From positions 1-64,000 of the forward strand of contig JAFTXW010000030.1 of NCBI GenBank assembly GCA_017461445.1: a stretch of DNA of 64,000 nucleotides, read 5' to 3'. Every line of letters begins with the position of its first letter. Position 1 is the stretch's first letter. This DNA comes from Oscillospiraceae bacterium (GTDB lineage: Bacteria; Bacillota; Clostridia; Oscillospirales; Oscillospiraceae). Shown in pieces: positions 47,060 to 56,655 of the stretch. The position numbers and the translations under genes were made by a program. The notes under the pieces are model-generated. The model searched no databases and was not told the origin of the DNA. It saw nothing but the letters and a program-made list of their open reading frames with translations.

Positions 47060-47228
47060 TGTAACCTCTCAATCTGGTTATACCGAAGGGTGCGACAAGC
47101 CGCGCCTCTGATCAAAACCGCAAAATATTTCCCTGATATCTCAGCCCTGGATCATTGGCGAAGCTCATACCGATATCAGCAGGAGCGGTCAAAAATCGTA
47201 CTCACACTTTATCGCTGAATATTCAAAA

Positions 47229-47275
47229 TACTACTTCTGGAAATCTTTAATTTCTAATAAAAGTAGTATTAAACA
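47229..47275 (+). repeat. intergenic element E, first module only
   Basis: AATACTACTT...AAGTAGTATT form outer arms around GGAAATCTTTAATTTCTAAT. The inner hairpin matches 41036-41050 and the inverse of 61132-61155. Confidence 0.65.
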
Positions 47276-47315
47276 ATATAGATACGCCAGATAAATGAAA
47301 CCGAGAATACTATCT

Positions 47316-47654
47316 TCAAATTCTCAAAACTGCAACCAGTTCCTGCAGCATTTCGTCACATTCTGCGATAATCGCCGACAGTTGCTCCTTTGTTGCGCTG
47401 TCATAATGGATCCCGCATCGAACACATACCGGTTCCTGCGTCAGCCTGGACATTTCCTCTGCCCAGCGGACGGATACAAAGCTATCCTTATGGTGGAGCC
47501 TCTCAATCGTCTCAACATCACCACTTGGTTCTGCCATCGACACCGCGCCAACATGGGTGCAGCAGCCGCCATAGATGCCGATATCCCAACCGGAATCCAG
47601 CCTGTTGATTTCCGCCCAAATGGGATAGCCCAAAACCGTTCTTTCCAGTTTCAA
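47316..47654 (-). CDS. lpdD: LpdD-like prenylated-flavin chaperone of a UbiD decarboxylase
   Basis: The 112-aa product matches the LpdD-like family seen with UbiX/UbiD gallate-type decarboxylases: GYPIWAEINRLDSGWDIGIY then GGCCTHVGAVSMAEP, and PVCVRCGIHYDSATKEQLSA. LpdD is thought to help load prenylated FMN into the UbiD enzyme. It overlaps ubiX by four bases and is the last gene of the decarboxylase set. Confidence 0.8.
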   Translation of the reverse strand: MKLERTVLGYPIWAEINRLDSGWDIGIYGGCCTHVGAVSMAEPSGDVETIERLHHKDSFVSVRWAEEMSRLTQEPVCVRCGIHYDSATKEQLSAIIAECDEMLQELVAVLRI

Positions 47655-48211
47655 GTCATTCCCTCCCAGCGGTGAAACTTCGGCACTTCAATATCAAACT
47701 GATCCAACACCTTGCAGACAATGTGATGGGTCATTTCTTCCAGGGACTCCGGCTTCTGGTAATAGCTGAGCATCGGTGGAATGATGACCGCGCCCATTTG
47801 GCTCAGTTCGTAGAGATTGCGCAGATGAATGGTTGAAAAGGGCGTTTCCCTTGCCACCAGAACCAGCTTCCGCCGTTCCTTCAATGTCACATCCGCCGCC
47901 CGAAGCAGCAGATTATCGGAGTAACCGCTATGAATCCCGGCAACGGTTTTCATGCTGCACGGGATGACGATCATTCCCATGGTCTTGAAGCTGCCGGAGG
48001 CGGGACCTGCGCCGATATCATGGATATCATAGACCACATCCGCCAGCTCCGCAATGGGATCGCTGCCGCATTCCTGCCGCAGGGTCAGCTGGCCGCCATT
48101 GGTGATCATCACATGCGTCTCAATATCCGTTTCTTTCAGAGCCTTCAGCAGCGCAACCGCCAAAGGCGCACCGCTTGCGCCGCTGATACCGATTACCAGT
48201 CGCTGCTTCAT
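47651..48211 (-). CDS. ubiX: UbiX-family flavin prenyltransferase
   Basis: The 186-aa product makes prenylated FMN for UbiD from FMN and dimethylallyl phosphate. Signatures: LVIGISGASGAPLAVALLKA, PASGSFKTMGMIVIPCSMKT then VAGIHSGYSDNLLLRAADV, and RRKLVLVARETPFSTIHLRN then LYELSQMGAVIIPP. ATG lies 9 bases after the ubiD stop on the same strand, supporting one operon. Confidence 0.95.
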   Translation of the reverse strand: MKQRLVIGISGASGAPLAVALLKALKETDIETHVMITNGGQLTLRQECGSDPIAELADVVYDIHDIGAGPASGSFKTMGMIVIPCSMKTVAGIHSGYSDNLLLRAADVTLKERRKLVLVARETPFSTIHLRNLYELSQMGAVIIPPMLSYYQKPESLEEMTHHIVCKVLDQFDIEVPKFHRWEGMT

Positions 48212-48220
48212 GTTTTCACC

Positions 48221-49693
48221 TCAAAACAGTTCCGGCAGCCAGTGGGCCGGATCCACATCCATAAACTTTGCACGCTTGAACTTTTCTTTGAGATGGAAAG
48301 GCACGGTGCAGTCGAAGATTGTCTTGCAGGAAATGCCCCGATCCAGAATGGAGGGTGCATACTCCGGGTTGGAACTGGGGTCAAGGGGATGGCAGCGAAC
48401 ACCGGGAATGGTCACGATATCCCGGTCACCCTGGAAGCGGGTATTCATCGCCCACAGCACATCATCTGTATCAAAGATATCCACATCCTCATCCACCAGA
48501 ATGACGTGCTTCAGTTCCGGGAATGCGGAGAAGGCAAGCAGGGCAGCCTGACGCTGCTTGCCTTCGTCCGTGGGAACAGTCTTTTTACACTGCAAAATTG
48601 CCATGTACTTGCCGCCGCCTGCGGGATGGGAATGGACATTCAGCACCTTTCCGGGCAGGGCCTTTTCCACCATACGGTAGATGCTTGCTTCGGTAGGGAT
48701 ACCAGCCATGGAAACATGCTCGGCAGAGGGGCCGATACAGGTCTGCATAATGGGATGCTCCCGATGGGTCACGGCTTTCACCTTGATCAGCCAGCACTCC
48801 TTGGATGCTGCGCCATTGTAGCCGGGGAATTCGGGCATGGCGTAGCCGGTGTGACTGTTCTGGTCTTCCACTACCTTGATGCCGGGCTGGATCTCACCTT
48901 CAATGACATACTCCGCATTGGCAATACAGTTTTCGTTGATAGCAACGCACTTGCGCAGCTCCACAGGCTTCCCCCGCAGGGCACCGGCGATGGACAGCTC
49001 GTTGAAGCCCAGCGGGGTTGTAGGCGGCTCAAAGCAGGAGGTGACCTCAATCGCCGGATCAACACCAATCGAGATGGAGATTGGCAAAGGCTGTCCCAGT
49101 TCGGTCGCCCGCTCGGCCATAGCTCCGATGTGACGGGAGCCGGGCTGCAGGAAAATGGACAGCTCGTCCTTACTCTGAATGCACATCCGATGGATCGTCA
49201 CATCGGACAGTCCAGTGTCGGGATGGGTAGCATAGCACATACCCAGCGTGATATAGGGGCCAGCATCCACAGGGGTATTGGTGGGTGCGGGAATCAGCTT
49301 ATGCAGGTCAAAATCCGCATCCGTTGCCAGATGGACAACCTCCTGACAGGGGGCATCCCCTTCCACGACAACAGGATCGATGGGATTCTCGGCACACTTG
49401 CACAGCAGCTTGCCCAGATCCTCAGGTCTGCAGTCGAACAAAGCAGCAACACGCTTTCGGCTGCCAACGACACCGATGGCAACACGGGCATCGGCAAAGC
49501 CTTTGATGTTGTGGAAGATCATAGCGGGACCGTCTACTTTGGTAGGACGCTGAACAGTTCCGCCCGCACCAACATGCCGGTAAACACCGGACAATTCCGC
49601 TTCCGGATCGACCTCAATATGGGTCTCCACCAGCTGCCCAGGCATACTGCGAAGCAGTTCCAGCGCGCTGCGCAGATCATTTACTTGGTTCAT
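48221..49693 (-). CDS. ubiD: UbiD-family (de)carboxylase, gallate/hydroxybenzoate-type
   Basis: The 490-aa product uses prenylated FMN for reversible decarboxylation of unsaturated or aromatic acids. Recognisable blocks: GPAMIFHNIKGFADARVAIG, AGPYITLGMCYATHPDTGLS then DVTIHRMCIQSKDELSIFLQ, EYVIEGEIQPGIKVVEDQNS, AILQCKKTVPTDEGKQRQAA and HVILVDEDVDIFDTDDVLWA with MNTRFQGDRDI. The UbiX and LpdD partners point to the gallate/protocatechuate type (LpdC-like). The exact acid cannot be told from sequence. Confidence 0.93.
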   Translation of the reverse strand: MNQVNDLRSALELLRSMPGQLVETHIEVDPEAELSGVYRHVGAGGTVQRPTKVDGPAMIFHNIKGFADARVAIGVVGSRKRVAALFDCRPEDLGKLLCKCAENPIDPVVVEGDAPCQEVVHLATDADFDLHKLIPAPTNTPVDAGPYITLGMCYATHPDTGLSDVTIHRMCIQSKDELSIFLQPGSRHIGAMAERATELGQPLPISISIGVDPAIEVTSCFEPPTTPLGFNELSIAGALRGKPVELRKCVAINENCIANAEYVIEGEIQPGIKVVEDQNSHTGYAMPEFPGYNGAASKECWLIKVKAVTHREHPIMQTCIGPSAEHVSMAGIPTEASIYRMVEKALPGKVLNVHSHPAGGGKYMAILQCKKTVPTDEGKQRQAALLAFSAFPELKHVILVDEDVDIFDTDDVLWAMNTRFQGDRDIVTIPGVRCHPLDPSSNPEYAPSILDRGISCKTIFDCTVPFHLKEKFKRAKFMDVDPAHWLPELF

Positions 49694-49728
49694 ATGCTTT
49701 CCCTCATCTGTTGGAACTGATCGGTTGC

Positions 49729-50220
49729 TTACGCTTTTGCCAATTCCTTAGCAAAGATTTTAGAGAACAGGAATCTGTTAACAGGTCCCAGCACCCAAAT
49801 CTGAACACCAAACGCGAAAATCCAGTTGATGGGCATCTTGGAGATCCATGCTTCCAGCAGCTCCCAAACCGTCCAGTGGAACTGAATCATATTGATGATA
49901 TTGCTGTAAAAGCACATAATGGGACACATGACCAGCACCGTAAAGCCGGTACGGATGCACTGATAGAGGATTTTGTTATCCGTAGGATATTTCGCTGCCT
50001 GCTTTCCTGCGAACTTCTGAACAACGAAGAACTGCAGCAGGAAGGCCACCGGTGCTTTCTGCAGGAACGCAATGCCTACCTGCCGGAACAGATTCACAGA
50101 AAATTCACCGTACACTAAGTACTTGTTATAGGTTGCCATGGTTGTTGCCATCAGCAAAACGCCTAATGCTGTAAATACGATTCTTTGGGGAACGGTCTTG
50201 GGTGCTACGTTTCCTTTCAT
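49729..50220 (-). CDS. DUF2798-like four-TM membrane protein
   Basis: The 163-aa product has four hydrophobic segments: PQRIVFTALGVLLMATTMAT, AFLQKAPVAFLLQFFVVQKF, TGFTVLVMCPIMCFYSNIIN and INWIFAFGVQIWVLGPVNRF. The pattern resembles DUF2798 proteins, which are uncharacterised. It lies 35 bases upstream of ubiD and may act as transporter or accessory for its substrate. An empty 260-base stretch (50221-50481) lies upstream; only a 16-codon ORF of doubtful value was seen there. Confidence 0.65.
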   Translation of the reverse strand: MKGNVAPKTVPQRIVFTALGVLLMATTMATYNKYLVYGEFSVNLFRQVGIAFLQKAPVAFLLQFFVVQKFAGKQAAKYPTDNKILYQCIRTGFTVLVMCPIMCFYSNIINMIQFHWTVWELLEAWISKMPINWIFAFGVQIWVLGPVNRFLFSKIFAKELAKA

Positions 50221-50481
50221 TTTTTCTTTCTCCTTTCAGATTAAACGGACAATATGTCATACGATTTTCAATGGGCATCCTCTAAGGAAACAATGATTAA
50301 ATCGGCAAGAGCGGATGGCAAGAGATTTTGTTCCAAATTATAGTTTGGAAAACACAGGAATGCTGTATGTATTTCAAGTTTTACAAACTGCAAAGTTGGG
50401 ATAAAAGATCCGCCAGCCGCCGCAGACGATTTGATCAGTGTTTCCCTAATGCTACTTTTAAGAGGTGCCCAATTCTCTATC

Positions 50482-51882
50482 CTAGGATTGGGGTGCTTTT
50501 GTCTTAACCAGCAGCTTCCTCGTCCGCCATTTTCCGCTGAGGAAGTAGACCATACTGATGGTACCCGGTGCAACACGGGCCAGCGCATTGCCAAGGAAGA
50601 AGCTGACTGCCCCCAAATCAAATACATGCAGGAACAGCAAACTGAAGCCTACACGGAACACCACGCCGTCCATAATTCCCAGCGCGAAGCTCATGGACGC
50701 AAACCCGGAACCGGTGACCATACTTGCAAAAGGCGTCATATAAGCCGCAGAGAAGAAGGTGATCACCAGAACCCGCAGATAAATCACACCATACTCCAAA
50801 ACATCTGGCTCCGAGGTAAACAGACGGAACAGCTGCTTGGGAAACAGCAGTGCCAGTGCGGAACCGACCGTCGCCACCACCAGCGCACAGCGCATGCTGG
50901 TCCAGACCGTTTTCCGTGCCCGCTCCTGGTTTCCCGCGCCCAGGCTCTGACCGATCATGGAAGAGGCCGCAGTTTCCAGGCTGATGGTAAACATGATGAC
51001 CATTTTCTGCAGCTTGTTGCCAATGCCGTTGGTTGCGGATACGGTAATGCCGTAGGAATTGATGTTGGAGTTGCACCACAGCAGTGTAAACTGGATACAG
51101 ACCGTCTGAATCAGCTTGGGAATCCCCAGCTTCAGAATCACCTTCAGGCAGTCCCAGCGAATACGGAAATAGGACAGCTTCCATTCAAAACCGAAGTACT
51201 CCCTGTTGCGGTACAGAAACAGGAAAGATGCTGCGAACGCGCCGATTTGAGAAATCACCGTTGCAATTGCCGTACCGGCAGCTTCCAGCTTAAATACTGC
51301 CACCAGCAGGATATCCAGCACGATATTCACTACCGCCGCCACCATGATGAAGTACATAGGCTGCTTGCTCTCACCCATACCGCGCAGAATGCCGCAGATG
51401 GCATTGTACCCGCAAATAAAGGGCAGGCCCAGGGCTGTGATCATCAGGTAGGCTCTTGCCTGGGTATAAGCCTCTTCGGGGCAGTTCAGCCACTGCAGCA
51501 GCACATGGTGGAAGCCGATCGCTGCTGCACACATGCAAGCTGACATCAGGAACATCCAGCTAAGCAAGGTTCCGATGGTCTGCTTCAGCGTCTTGCGGTC
51601 ACCTGCGCCCACCAGCTGAGCTATGTAGATCTGACCGCCGGCACCGAAAGCCGTTGCCATCATGGTACCGATGTCCGCCAGCTCACCGCCAATGGATACG
51701 CCTACAGTACCTTCATTGCCCACAAACTGACCGATAACTGCCAGATCCACCATAGAATACACCTGCTGGATCAGGTTCGTCAGCACGATGGGCAACGCAA
51801 AATTCAACAGCGTCGGCAATATACTGCCGGAAGTCAGGTCCTTGCCCACCCGGTTTCCTCTTGTCATTCTGGTATCCACCAC
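50482..51882 (-). CDS. MATE-family efflux transporter
   Basis: The 466-aa product has 12 TM segments and two MATE repeats: LPTLLNFALPIVLTNLIQQV then YSMVDLAVIGQFVGNEGTVG, and KLGIPKLIQTVCIQFTLLWC. It exports cationic drugs or metabolites using Na+ or H+. The start is uncertain: tandem GTG codons (51882, 51879) lie just after GGAGGT, and an ATG (MTRGNR) is 15 bases further in. Its place in the redox operon suggests export of a pathway product. Confidence 0.9.
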   Translation of the reverse strand: MVDTRMTRGNRVGKDLTSGSILPTLLNFALPIVLTNLIQQVYSMVDLAVIGQFVGNEGTVGVSIGGELADIGTMMATAFGAGGQIYIAQLVGAGDRKTLKQTIGTLLSWMFLMSACMCAAAIGFHHVLLQWLNCPEEAYTQARAYLMITALGLPFICGYNAICGILRGMGESKQPMYFIMVAAVVNIVLDILLVAVFKLEAAGTAIATVISQIGAFAASFLFLYRNREYFGFEWKLSYFRIRWDCLKVILKLGIPKLIQTVCIQFTLLWCNSNINSYGITVSATNGIGNKLQKMVIMFTISLETAASSMIGQSLGAGNQERARKTVWTSMRCALVVATVGSALALLFPKQLFRLFTSEPDVLEYGVIYLRVLVITFFSAAYMTPFASMVTGSGFASMSFALGIMDGVVFRVGFSLLFLHVFDLGAVSFFLGNALARVAPGTISMVYFLSGKWRTRKLLVKTKAPQS

Positions 51883-51920
51883 GTTACCTCCTTCTTACAT
51901 TCGGACAAATCCGCTTATTT

Positions 51921-52223
51921 TCACGGAAGCTTTCCCTTGGTAAACTCCGTCACCATACCGGACTCCGTGATGATTACCCGGTTCATGGGTGCCATGCTGA
52001 CACCACGATAGGCGGTGATAGGGTAGCCGAAGGTGTCATTGGATATTCCCAGTGCCCGGCCCTGGCAGTTCAGGTAGCACTGACCGCAGCTTTGGCAGTT
52101 CTCCGGGTAAGCAAGCACGGACTTGTGCGCCTCATAGTCAAAGTAGAACACATCCAGAGGGCAGATGTTCACACAGTTCTCGCAGCCTATGCATTTGTTT
52201 AAATCCACTCGCACAACACTCAT
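51921..52223 (-). CDS. 2x[4Fe-4S] ferredoxin, partner subunit of the FAD oxidoreductase
   Basis: The 100-aa product carries two Cys clusters, CIGCENCVNICPLDVFYFD and CQSCGQCYLNCQGRALGIS, in the spacing of the AprB-like small subunit of adenylylsulfate reductase relatives. It should pass electrons to the flavoprotein encoded 4 bases upstream. Start ATG (52221-52223) follows GAGAGGG; a longer frame upstream overlaps the flavoprotein gene. Confidence 0.9.
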   Translation of the reverse strand: MSVVRVDLNKCIGCENCVNICPLDVFYFDYEAHKSVLAYPENCQSCGQCYLNCQGRALGISNDTFGYPITAYRGVSMAPMNRVIITESGMVTEFTKGKLP

Positions 52224-52227
52224 TCTC

Positions 52228-54075
52228 TTACCCTCTCTTTCCGCCGAATTTGGGCTTGGGCGGCGTGAAGCCCTTGGCTTCCGGCTCGCCGGGGAAATAG
52301 TAATGATATCGCTTGTCATAGGGCATGGCAGTATTGCCTGCCCAAGCTGCCGGAATCGGCACCTGCTCGGTCATCATACCGTTTTCGCCCTTCTTTACCG
52401 TGATATAGCACAGGAATTTCTCATCATCCCGGTAAGGGATATCGGAACGGTAGTGGTTGCCCCGGCTCTCCTTCCGGGCAAGGCTGGCCCGGAGCTTCAT
52501 TTCCGCAGACAGAACCTTGTGCTTCATCTCGATGCACAGCCGCAGATCGTGGCTGGTTTTTGCCGCCAGTTTGGGAATCACATGATCCCGCATATATTCC
52601 ACCTGGGTCAGCGCGGCACAGAGCGTTGGCTCCGTCTTTGCTACAGTCACCCAATAGGGTGCCATGATGGAATGGAGCACATCCCTTGCCCAGTTGGGAT
52701 CAAAACCCTGTTCCACCCGCAGGGGGGCCGTGATTTCCTCCGTCTTCTTGGCGATCGTTTCGGCACTGACCGCCGCAGGCGCAGGCGCAGCCGTCTCGGC
52801 ATACTCGGCAGCTGCCTTGCCTGCATGCATACCGTCAATGGAGCAGAAGCAGGAGGTGAAACCAACACCGCAGGGATAGGCCGCACCGGAGGGAGATGTG
52901 GCATGGATACCGTCACCCGCCGTGTACAGTCCCGGAATCCCGGCAGCACCGTCCAGTTCCTCCAGTCCGCAGAACACACCGGAAGTCAAATGGCAGCACA
53001 TACCCACAGCCGCGCCAGCCAGTGCGCTTGCCGCCACGGGGGTACTCATCTTACCGGAGCGTACTTCCTCCGGATCGGTTTCATAGACCCGAGAGCCGCC
53101 GCGGCGGGTATATTGGGCGGTCGCCACATCCTGAATTTCAGAACCATCTGCCGCAGGCACACCATAAACCGCCTTCTTGACACGGCCCAGCACCATCACA
53201 TTGCCCTTTGCCGCGCCGTAGCCGGAGGCATTCTCCATCGCCACATCACCGCCGCAGAGCCATATATTTTCCAGATACTGCCAGTGATTATCAAAAAATA
53301 CATTGCCTGGTGCGGTTGCGGGAGTCTGGTGGAAATCCTCGAACTCCTTACCGGCAATGGGCAGGCCCAGATTGTATGCGATGTACTCGCCATCGAAGGT
53401 ATCGCCGCCGGTGGGATAGCCGGTGGGCTTATAGCTGCCGCCGCCGGTTGCCAAAATGACTGCCTTGCCGCTGACCGCGATGACCTGTCCACTGGGGACA
53501 TGGAAGCCCATCACACCGTTGACCGCTCCCTGCTCCAGCAGTACATCCGTAACCATGGTGTGCTCCAGGAAAGGAATTTCATAGCGGTTCAGAACCTCGA
53601 TCCACTTCTTATGCCGGTCAAAACGGTCAAATGTCTCCCGATATCCGACAAAGTCTTCCCGTTCATAGTAATCCCCTGCCTCGGCCGCCTTGGGATATTG
53701 GGCAAGGATCCCCCACTCAGTCAAGCGATGGTATACATCCTTGGACTCCCGGATCCACTGCTCATACCAGTTGAGATTGCTTAAATAGTCGCCGCCCTCC
53801 TGAATGGCTTTCCGGTAGGCCTCCGCCACATCTCCCCGCTCCGGGTCGAACCAGCGGAAGCTGGAGGGCCAGGGAGACAAACCGGAATAACCGGGACGGC
53901 CTTTATCGATCACCAGAACCGATTGACCTGCTTCCTTTGCCGTTACTGCCGCATTCAGTCCCGCGAAGCCGCAGCCAACAACAATTACATCTGCCTGATA
54001 GGCACTCTCGTAAGGACATGCCACCTTCAAAGGCCGGGGCAGTTCCATGGTTCTGGGCATTTTCGTCGTTGTCAT
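52228..54075 (-). CDS. FAD-dependent oxidoreductase, fumarate-reductase/AprA-like
   Basis: The 615-aa product has an FAD-binding start, ADVIVVGCGFAGLNAAVTAK, with VLVIDKGRPGYSGLSPWP, VILATGGGSYKPTGYPTGGD and the late FAD motif AGIPGLYTAGDGIHATSPSG then AAYPCGVGF. It resembles AprA, fumarate reductase and aspartate oxidase flavoproteins; no heme or FMN domain is present. With its ferredoxin it probably reduces or oxidises an organic substrate in the cytosol. The AprA assignment is not secure; no sulfate-reduction genes are nearby. Confidence 0.87.
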   Translation of the reverse strand: MTTTKMPRTMELPRPLKVACPYESAYQADVIVVGCGFAGLNAAVTAKEAGQSVLVIDKGRPGYSGLSPWPSSFRWFDPERGDVAEAYRKAIQEGGDYLSNLNWYEQWIRESKDVYHRLTEWGILAQYPKAAEAGDYYEREDFVGYRETFDRFDRHKKWIEVLNRYEIPFLEHTMVTDVLLEQGAVNGVMGFHVPSGQVIAVSGKAVILATGGGSYKPTGYPTGGDTFDGEYIAYNLGLPIAGKEFEDFHQTPATAPGNVFFDNHWQYLENIWLCGGDVAMENASGYGAAKGNVMVLGRVKKAVYGVPAADGSEIQDVATAQYTRRGGSRVYETDPEEVRSGKMSTPVAASALAGAAVGMCCHLTSGVFCGLEELDGAAGIPGLYTAGDGIHATSPSGAAYPCGVGFTSCFCSIDGMHAGKAAAEYAETAAPAPAAVSAETIAKKTEEITAPLRVEQGFDPNWARDVLHSIMAPYWVTVAKTEPTLCAALTQVEYMRDHVIPKLAAKTSHDLRLCIEMKHKVLSAEMKLRASLARKESRGNHYRSDIPYRDDEKFLCYITVKKGENGMMTEQVPIPAAWAGNTAMPYDKRYHYYFPGEPEAKGFTPPKPKFGGKRG

Positions 54076-54090
54076 ATCGTATCACACTCC

Positions 54091-56595
54091 TTAAAAGAGC
54101 TCACTATATCGTGCGTGGGTAGAGACAGCCTGAGAAATGTCAGCCGTCTTTTCCGGGGCACCGATGATTACCGCACCCTCCAGCCGTTCGCCGAAGAACC
54201 AGTATTTTTCCGCCCGGTTTCGCACGCCGTCAACTGTTTCCACCATTTTATAGGGCACATCCGGTTTCTTACCGGGGTCTCCCATGGCAAAGAGTGCCGT
54301 TCCGAAGCCCTCCAAACTCAGCCCCAGCAGCTGATTGGCATAGGTCACTGTCTCACCGGCGGCATTGGCTCCCGCCACCCGGCCCTGATTGGAGGCCTCC
54401 TGCCACAGCTGGAAGTTGACTCCTTCAAACTGGCAGCAGTCACCACAGGCATATACATCTCCCGCGCTGGTTTCCATCCGCTGATTGACCACAATGGAGC
54501 GATCCACCGTGATACCGGCTTCTTTGGCGACCTGTACATTGCCCCGGTTGCCGCAGGATACAACGACAAAGTCCGCCGGGAACACTCTTCCGTCTGCCAA
54601 GCGGACACCGCTCACCTGTCCCTCACCTTCAATGGCTGCAATGGACACGCCCTCATAACAGGCAACACCCAGCCTTTCCATACTTGCCTTCAAACGGGCG
54701 GCGGAATCGGCGTCCACCTGCCGTCCGATGATCTGAGGTGTCGCCTCCAAAACCGTGGTCTGAACACCGGAGCGCATCAGCTCGCTGGCTGCTTCCAGGC
54801 CCAGTACACCGCCGCCGATGACCACCGCCTTCTTTGCGGTTTTCAGGCAGCTTTGCAGCTTCTGGCTGTCCCAAAGGTGACGGATGGTAAGCACACCGGG
54901 CTTATCATACCCCGCAAAGGGAGGAAGGAAGCACTCCGCGCCGGTGGCATAAATCAGCTTGTCATAGGAATAGGTCCCACCATCGCTTGCTGTAACCGTT
55001 TTTGATTCCGTATTCAGTGTCAGCGCACGAACTCCCAACTTCAGATCGATCTTCCGTTCATCATACCACTGCCGGGCGTGAATCTGAATGGAATCGGGAT
55101 CTTTGGCAACCGTCTCCAAATCCTTCGTCAGCATAGGACGGTTAATAGGCAGATAGTTTTCTGCCGACAGCATTGTAATATTGCCCGTGTCATCCCGGCT
55201 TCGGATCGCTTCCGCCGCCGTGACTGCCGCAATGCCGCCGCCCAGAATCAGATAGCTTCTGTTGGTATCATTTTTATAAGTCACTGCCTCTTCATCGGCA
55301 GGAACACACTGATCCAGCCCCACACCGCACACCGGACAGGTTCCCAGAGATGCGTCAAAATACTCGCCGCAGACCAGGCACTTCACCAGCTTGGGCTTGT
55401 GAGGATTGGGAATCTTCTGAACCATGCAACCAAATCCGAAGCCGTATTCATAAGCGTTTTTCAGTTCCTGCGTTCCCGGTTTTCCCTGCACCAGATAATC
55501 CTGCCCATTCAGGTCGCAGCCCAGCTGTGCCAGCCGCTGCCGCAGCTTGTCTGCTGCCCCAGAAATGGAATTCGTGGAAGTAAATACTGCGGCCAGCTTT
55601 CCCATGCAGTCGCGGCTACGCAGGCTGGTTACAACGTCCCAAATCGCCTTGGCAGCATCGCCGTCAATCTCAGAAGTACCAAAGAGATACGCATCCATTT
55701 TCGGAAGGTCTTTCAGCACATCATCCCGGTTGATCGCACTCAGGTTAAAGGCACTTACCTCCACATTGCCGGATTCCTTCAAACCGGATGCAATGGACTC
55801 CGCCAATTCCGCAACATAATTTCCGGGTGCGTATATCACGCCAACCGTCAAGGCATCCGTTTTTTCCTTCTGCTCTGCCTCATATAACGCCAGCAGCTGT
55901 TCCAACTCCGCATCCATTACAGGACCAAGAGCCGGGCAGATCCGCTGCACGTTATTCTCCCGTACAAGGACAGCTGCCTGCTTCATCGTCTTCTCGCGAT
56001 TGGCGGCAGAAATATCGGCAAGATAATGCTCCACGCCTTTCCAGTAAACCGCTTTATTATCAAGTGCACTGACCAGGGAGGCACCGGCTGCGCAAACCGC
56101 GCCAAAGGCATCCGCTGTAAACAGCGTTCCGCTCTGGGTGTCCAAGACATAGAGCGACGGTGTTGCGAACTTGTCCTGAAGCACCCGGAAAACCAGCTTC
56201 TTTGTGCCCAGCGTCAGGGTACGGTTGGTTCGGATCTCGATCTTACGGAAGTCTTCCAGAAAGCCAGACATCTTATAAAGACTGTTTGTTCCGGAGACAA
56301 TCACAGCCTCAGGGTATCTGTGCAGCACGGCTTTCGCCGCTTCCCTATCGTCGTCTGTTCCGAAGAAAAACGCCCACTTGAGATTTTCCCCCGCAAGCTT
56401 CTGTACTTCCGTCATGCAGCTGTTCATAAATTTGTGGGGCATTGCTCCAAGCAGGAGATAACCTTCCTCCGTATCCATCAAATAAGCATTGTAGCTTCTT
56501 CCGGATTCGGTAAAGCTGGCACTGCCAAAGACGCGAAGGTTTTCTTCACTTTCCTGAATGCACCAAAGACGGGAATAAATCTGTTTACAAACCAT
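54091..56595 (-). CDS. fused flavoprotein: degenerate flavodiiron MBL, flavodoxin, rubredoxin, NADH:rubredoxin reductase
   Basis: The 834-aa product joins four modules: an MBL-like part (1-245), a flavodoxin-like part (250-395, LTVGVIYAPGNYVAELAESI), a rubredoxin (406-430, CLVCGEYFDASLGTCPVCG) and a pyridine-nucleotide reductase (447-834, YLILGGGIAAVTAAEAIRSR; AVVIGGGVLGLEAASELM; DVYACGDCCQFEG). The diiron ligands HxExDH are missing: at the expected place it reads FFFGTDDDREAAK. Oxygen or NO reduction at a diiron centre is therefore unlikely; it may feed electrons from NADH to the neighbouring FAD enzyme. Confidence 0.85.
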   Translation of the reverse strand: MVCKQIYSRLWCIQESEENLRVFGSASFTESGRSYNAYLMDTEEGYLLLGAMPHKFMNSCMTEVQKLAGENLKWAFFFGTDDDREAAKAVLHRYPEAVIVSGTNSLYKMSGFLEDFRKIEIRTNRTLTLGTKKLVFRVLQDKFATPSLYVLDTQSGTLFTADAFGAVCAAGASLVSALDNKAVYWKGVEHYLADISAANREKTMKQAAVLVRENNVQRICPALGPVMDAELEQLLALYEAEQKEKTDALTVGVIYAPGNYVAELAESIASGLKESGNVEVSAFNLSAINRDDVLKDLPKMDAYLFGTSEIDGDAAKAIWDVVTSLRSRDCMGKLAAVFTSTNSISGAADKLRQRLAQLGCDLNGQDYLVQGKPGTQELKNAYEYGFGFGCMVQKIPNPHKPKLVKCLVCGEYFDASLGTCPVCGVGLDQCVPADEEAVTYKNDTNRSYLILGGGIAAVTAAEAIRSRDDTGNITMLSAENYLPINRPMLTKDLETVAKDPDSIQIHARQWYDERKIDLKLGVRALTLNTESKTVTASDGGTYSYDKLIYATGAECFLPPFAGYDKPGVLTIRHLWDSQKLQSCLKTAKKAVVIGGGVLGLEAASELMRSGVQTTVLEATPQIIGRQVDADSAARLKASMERLGVACYEGVSIAAIEGEGQVSGVRLADGRVFPADFVVVSCGNRGNVQVAKEAGITVDRSIVVNQRMETSAGDVYACGDCCQFEGVNFQLWQEASNQGRVAGANAAGETVTYANQLLGLSLEGFGTALFAMGDPGKKPDVPYKMVETVDGVRNRAEKYWFFGERLEGAVIIGAPEKTADISQAVSTHARYSELF

Positions 56596-56655
56596 GGACT
56601 CCCTCTTTTCTTTTTGGGAGATGGTCTTTGACCATCTCCCACTCGCTTATGAACG

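Noticed and set aside
50297-50347. 16-codon ORF (MIKSARADGKRFCSKL) upstream of the DUF2798-like gene
   Set aside because: The AAGGA site is too close to the ATG and the frame has no paralogue or structural context; chance is likely.
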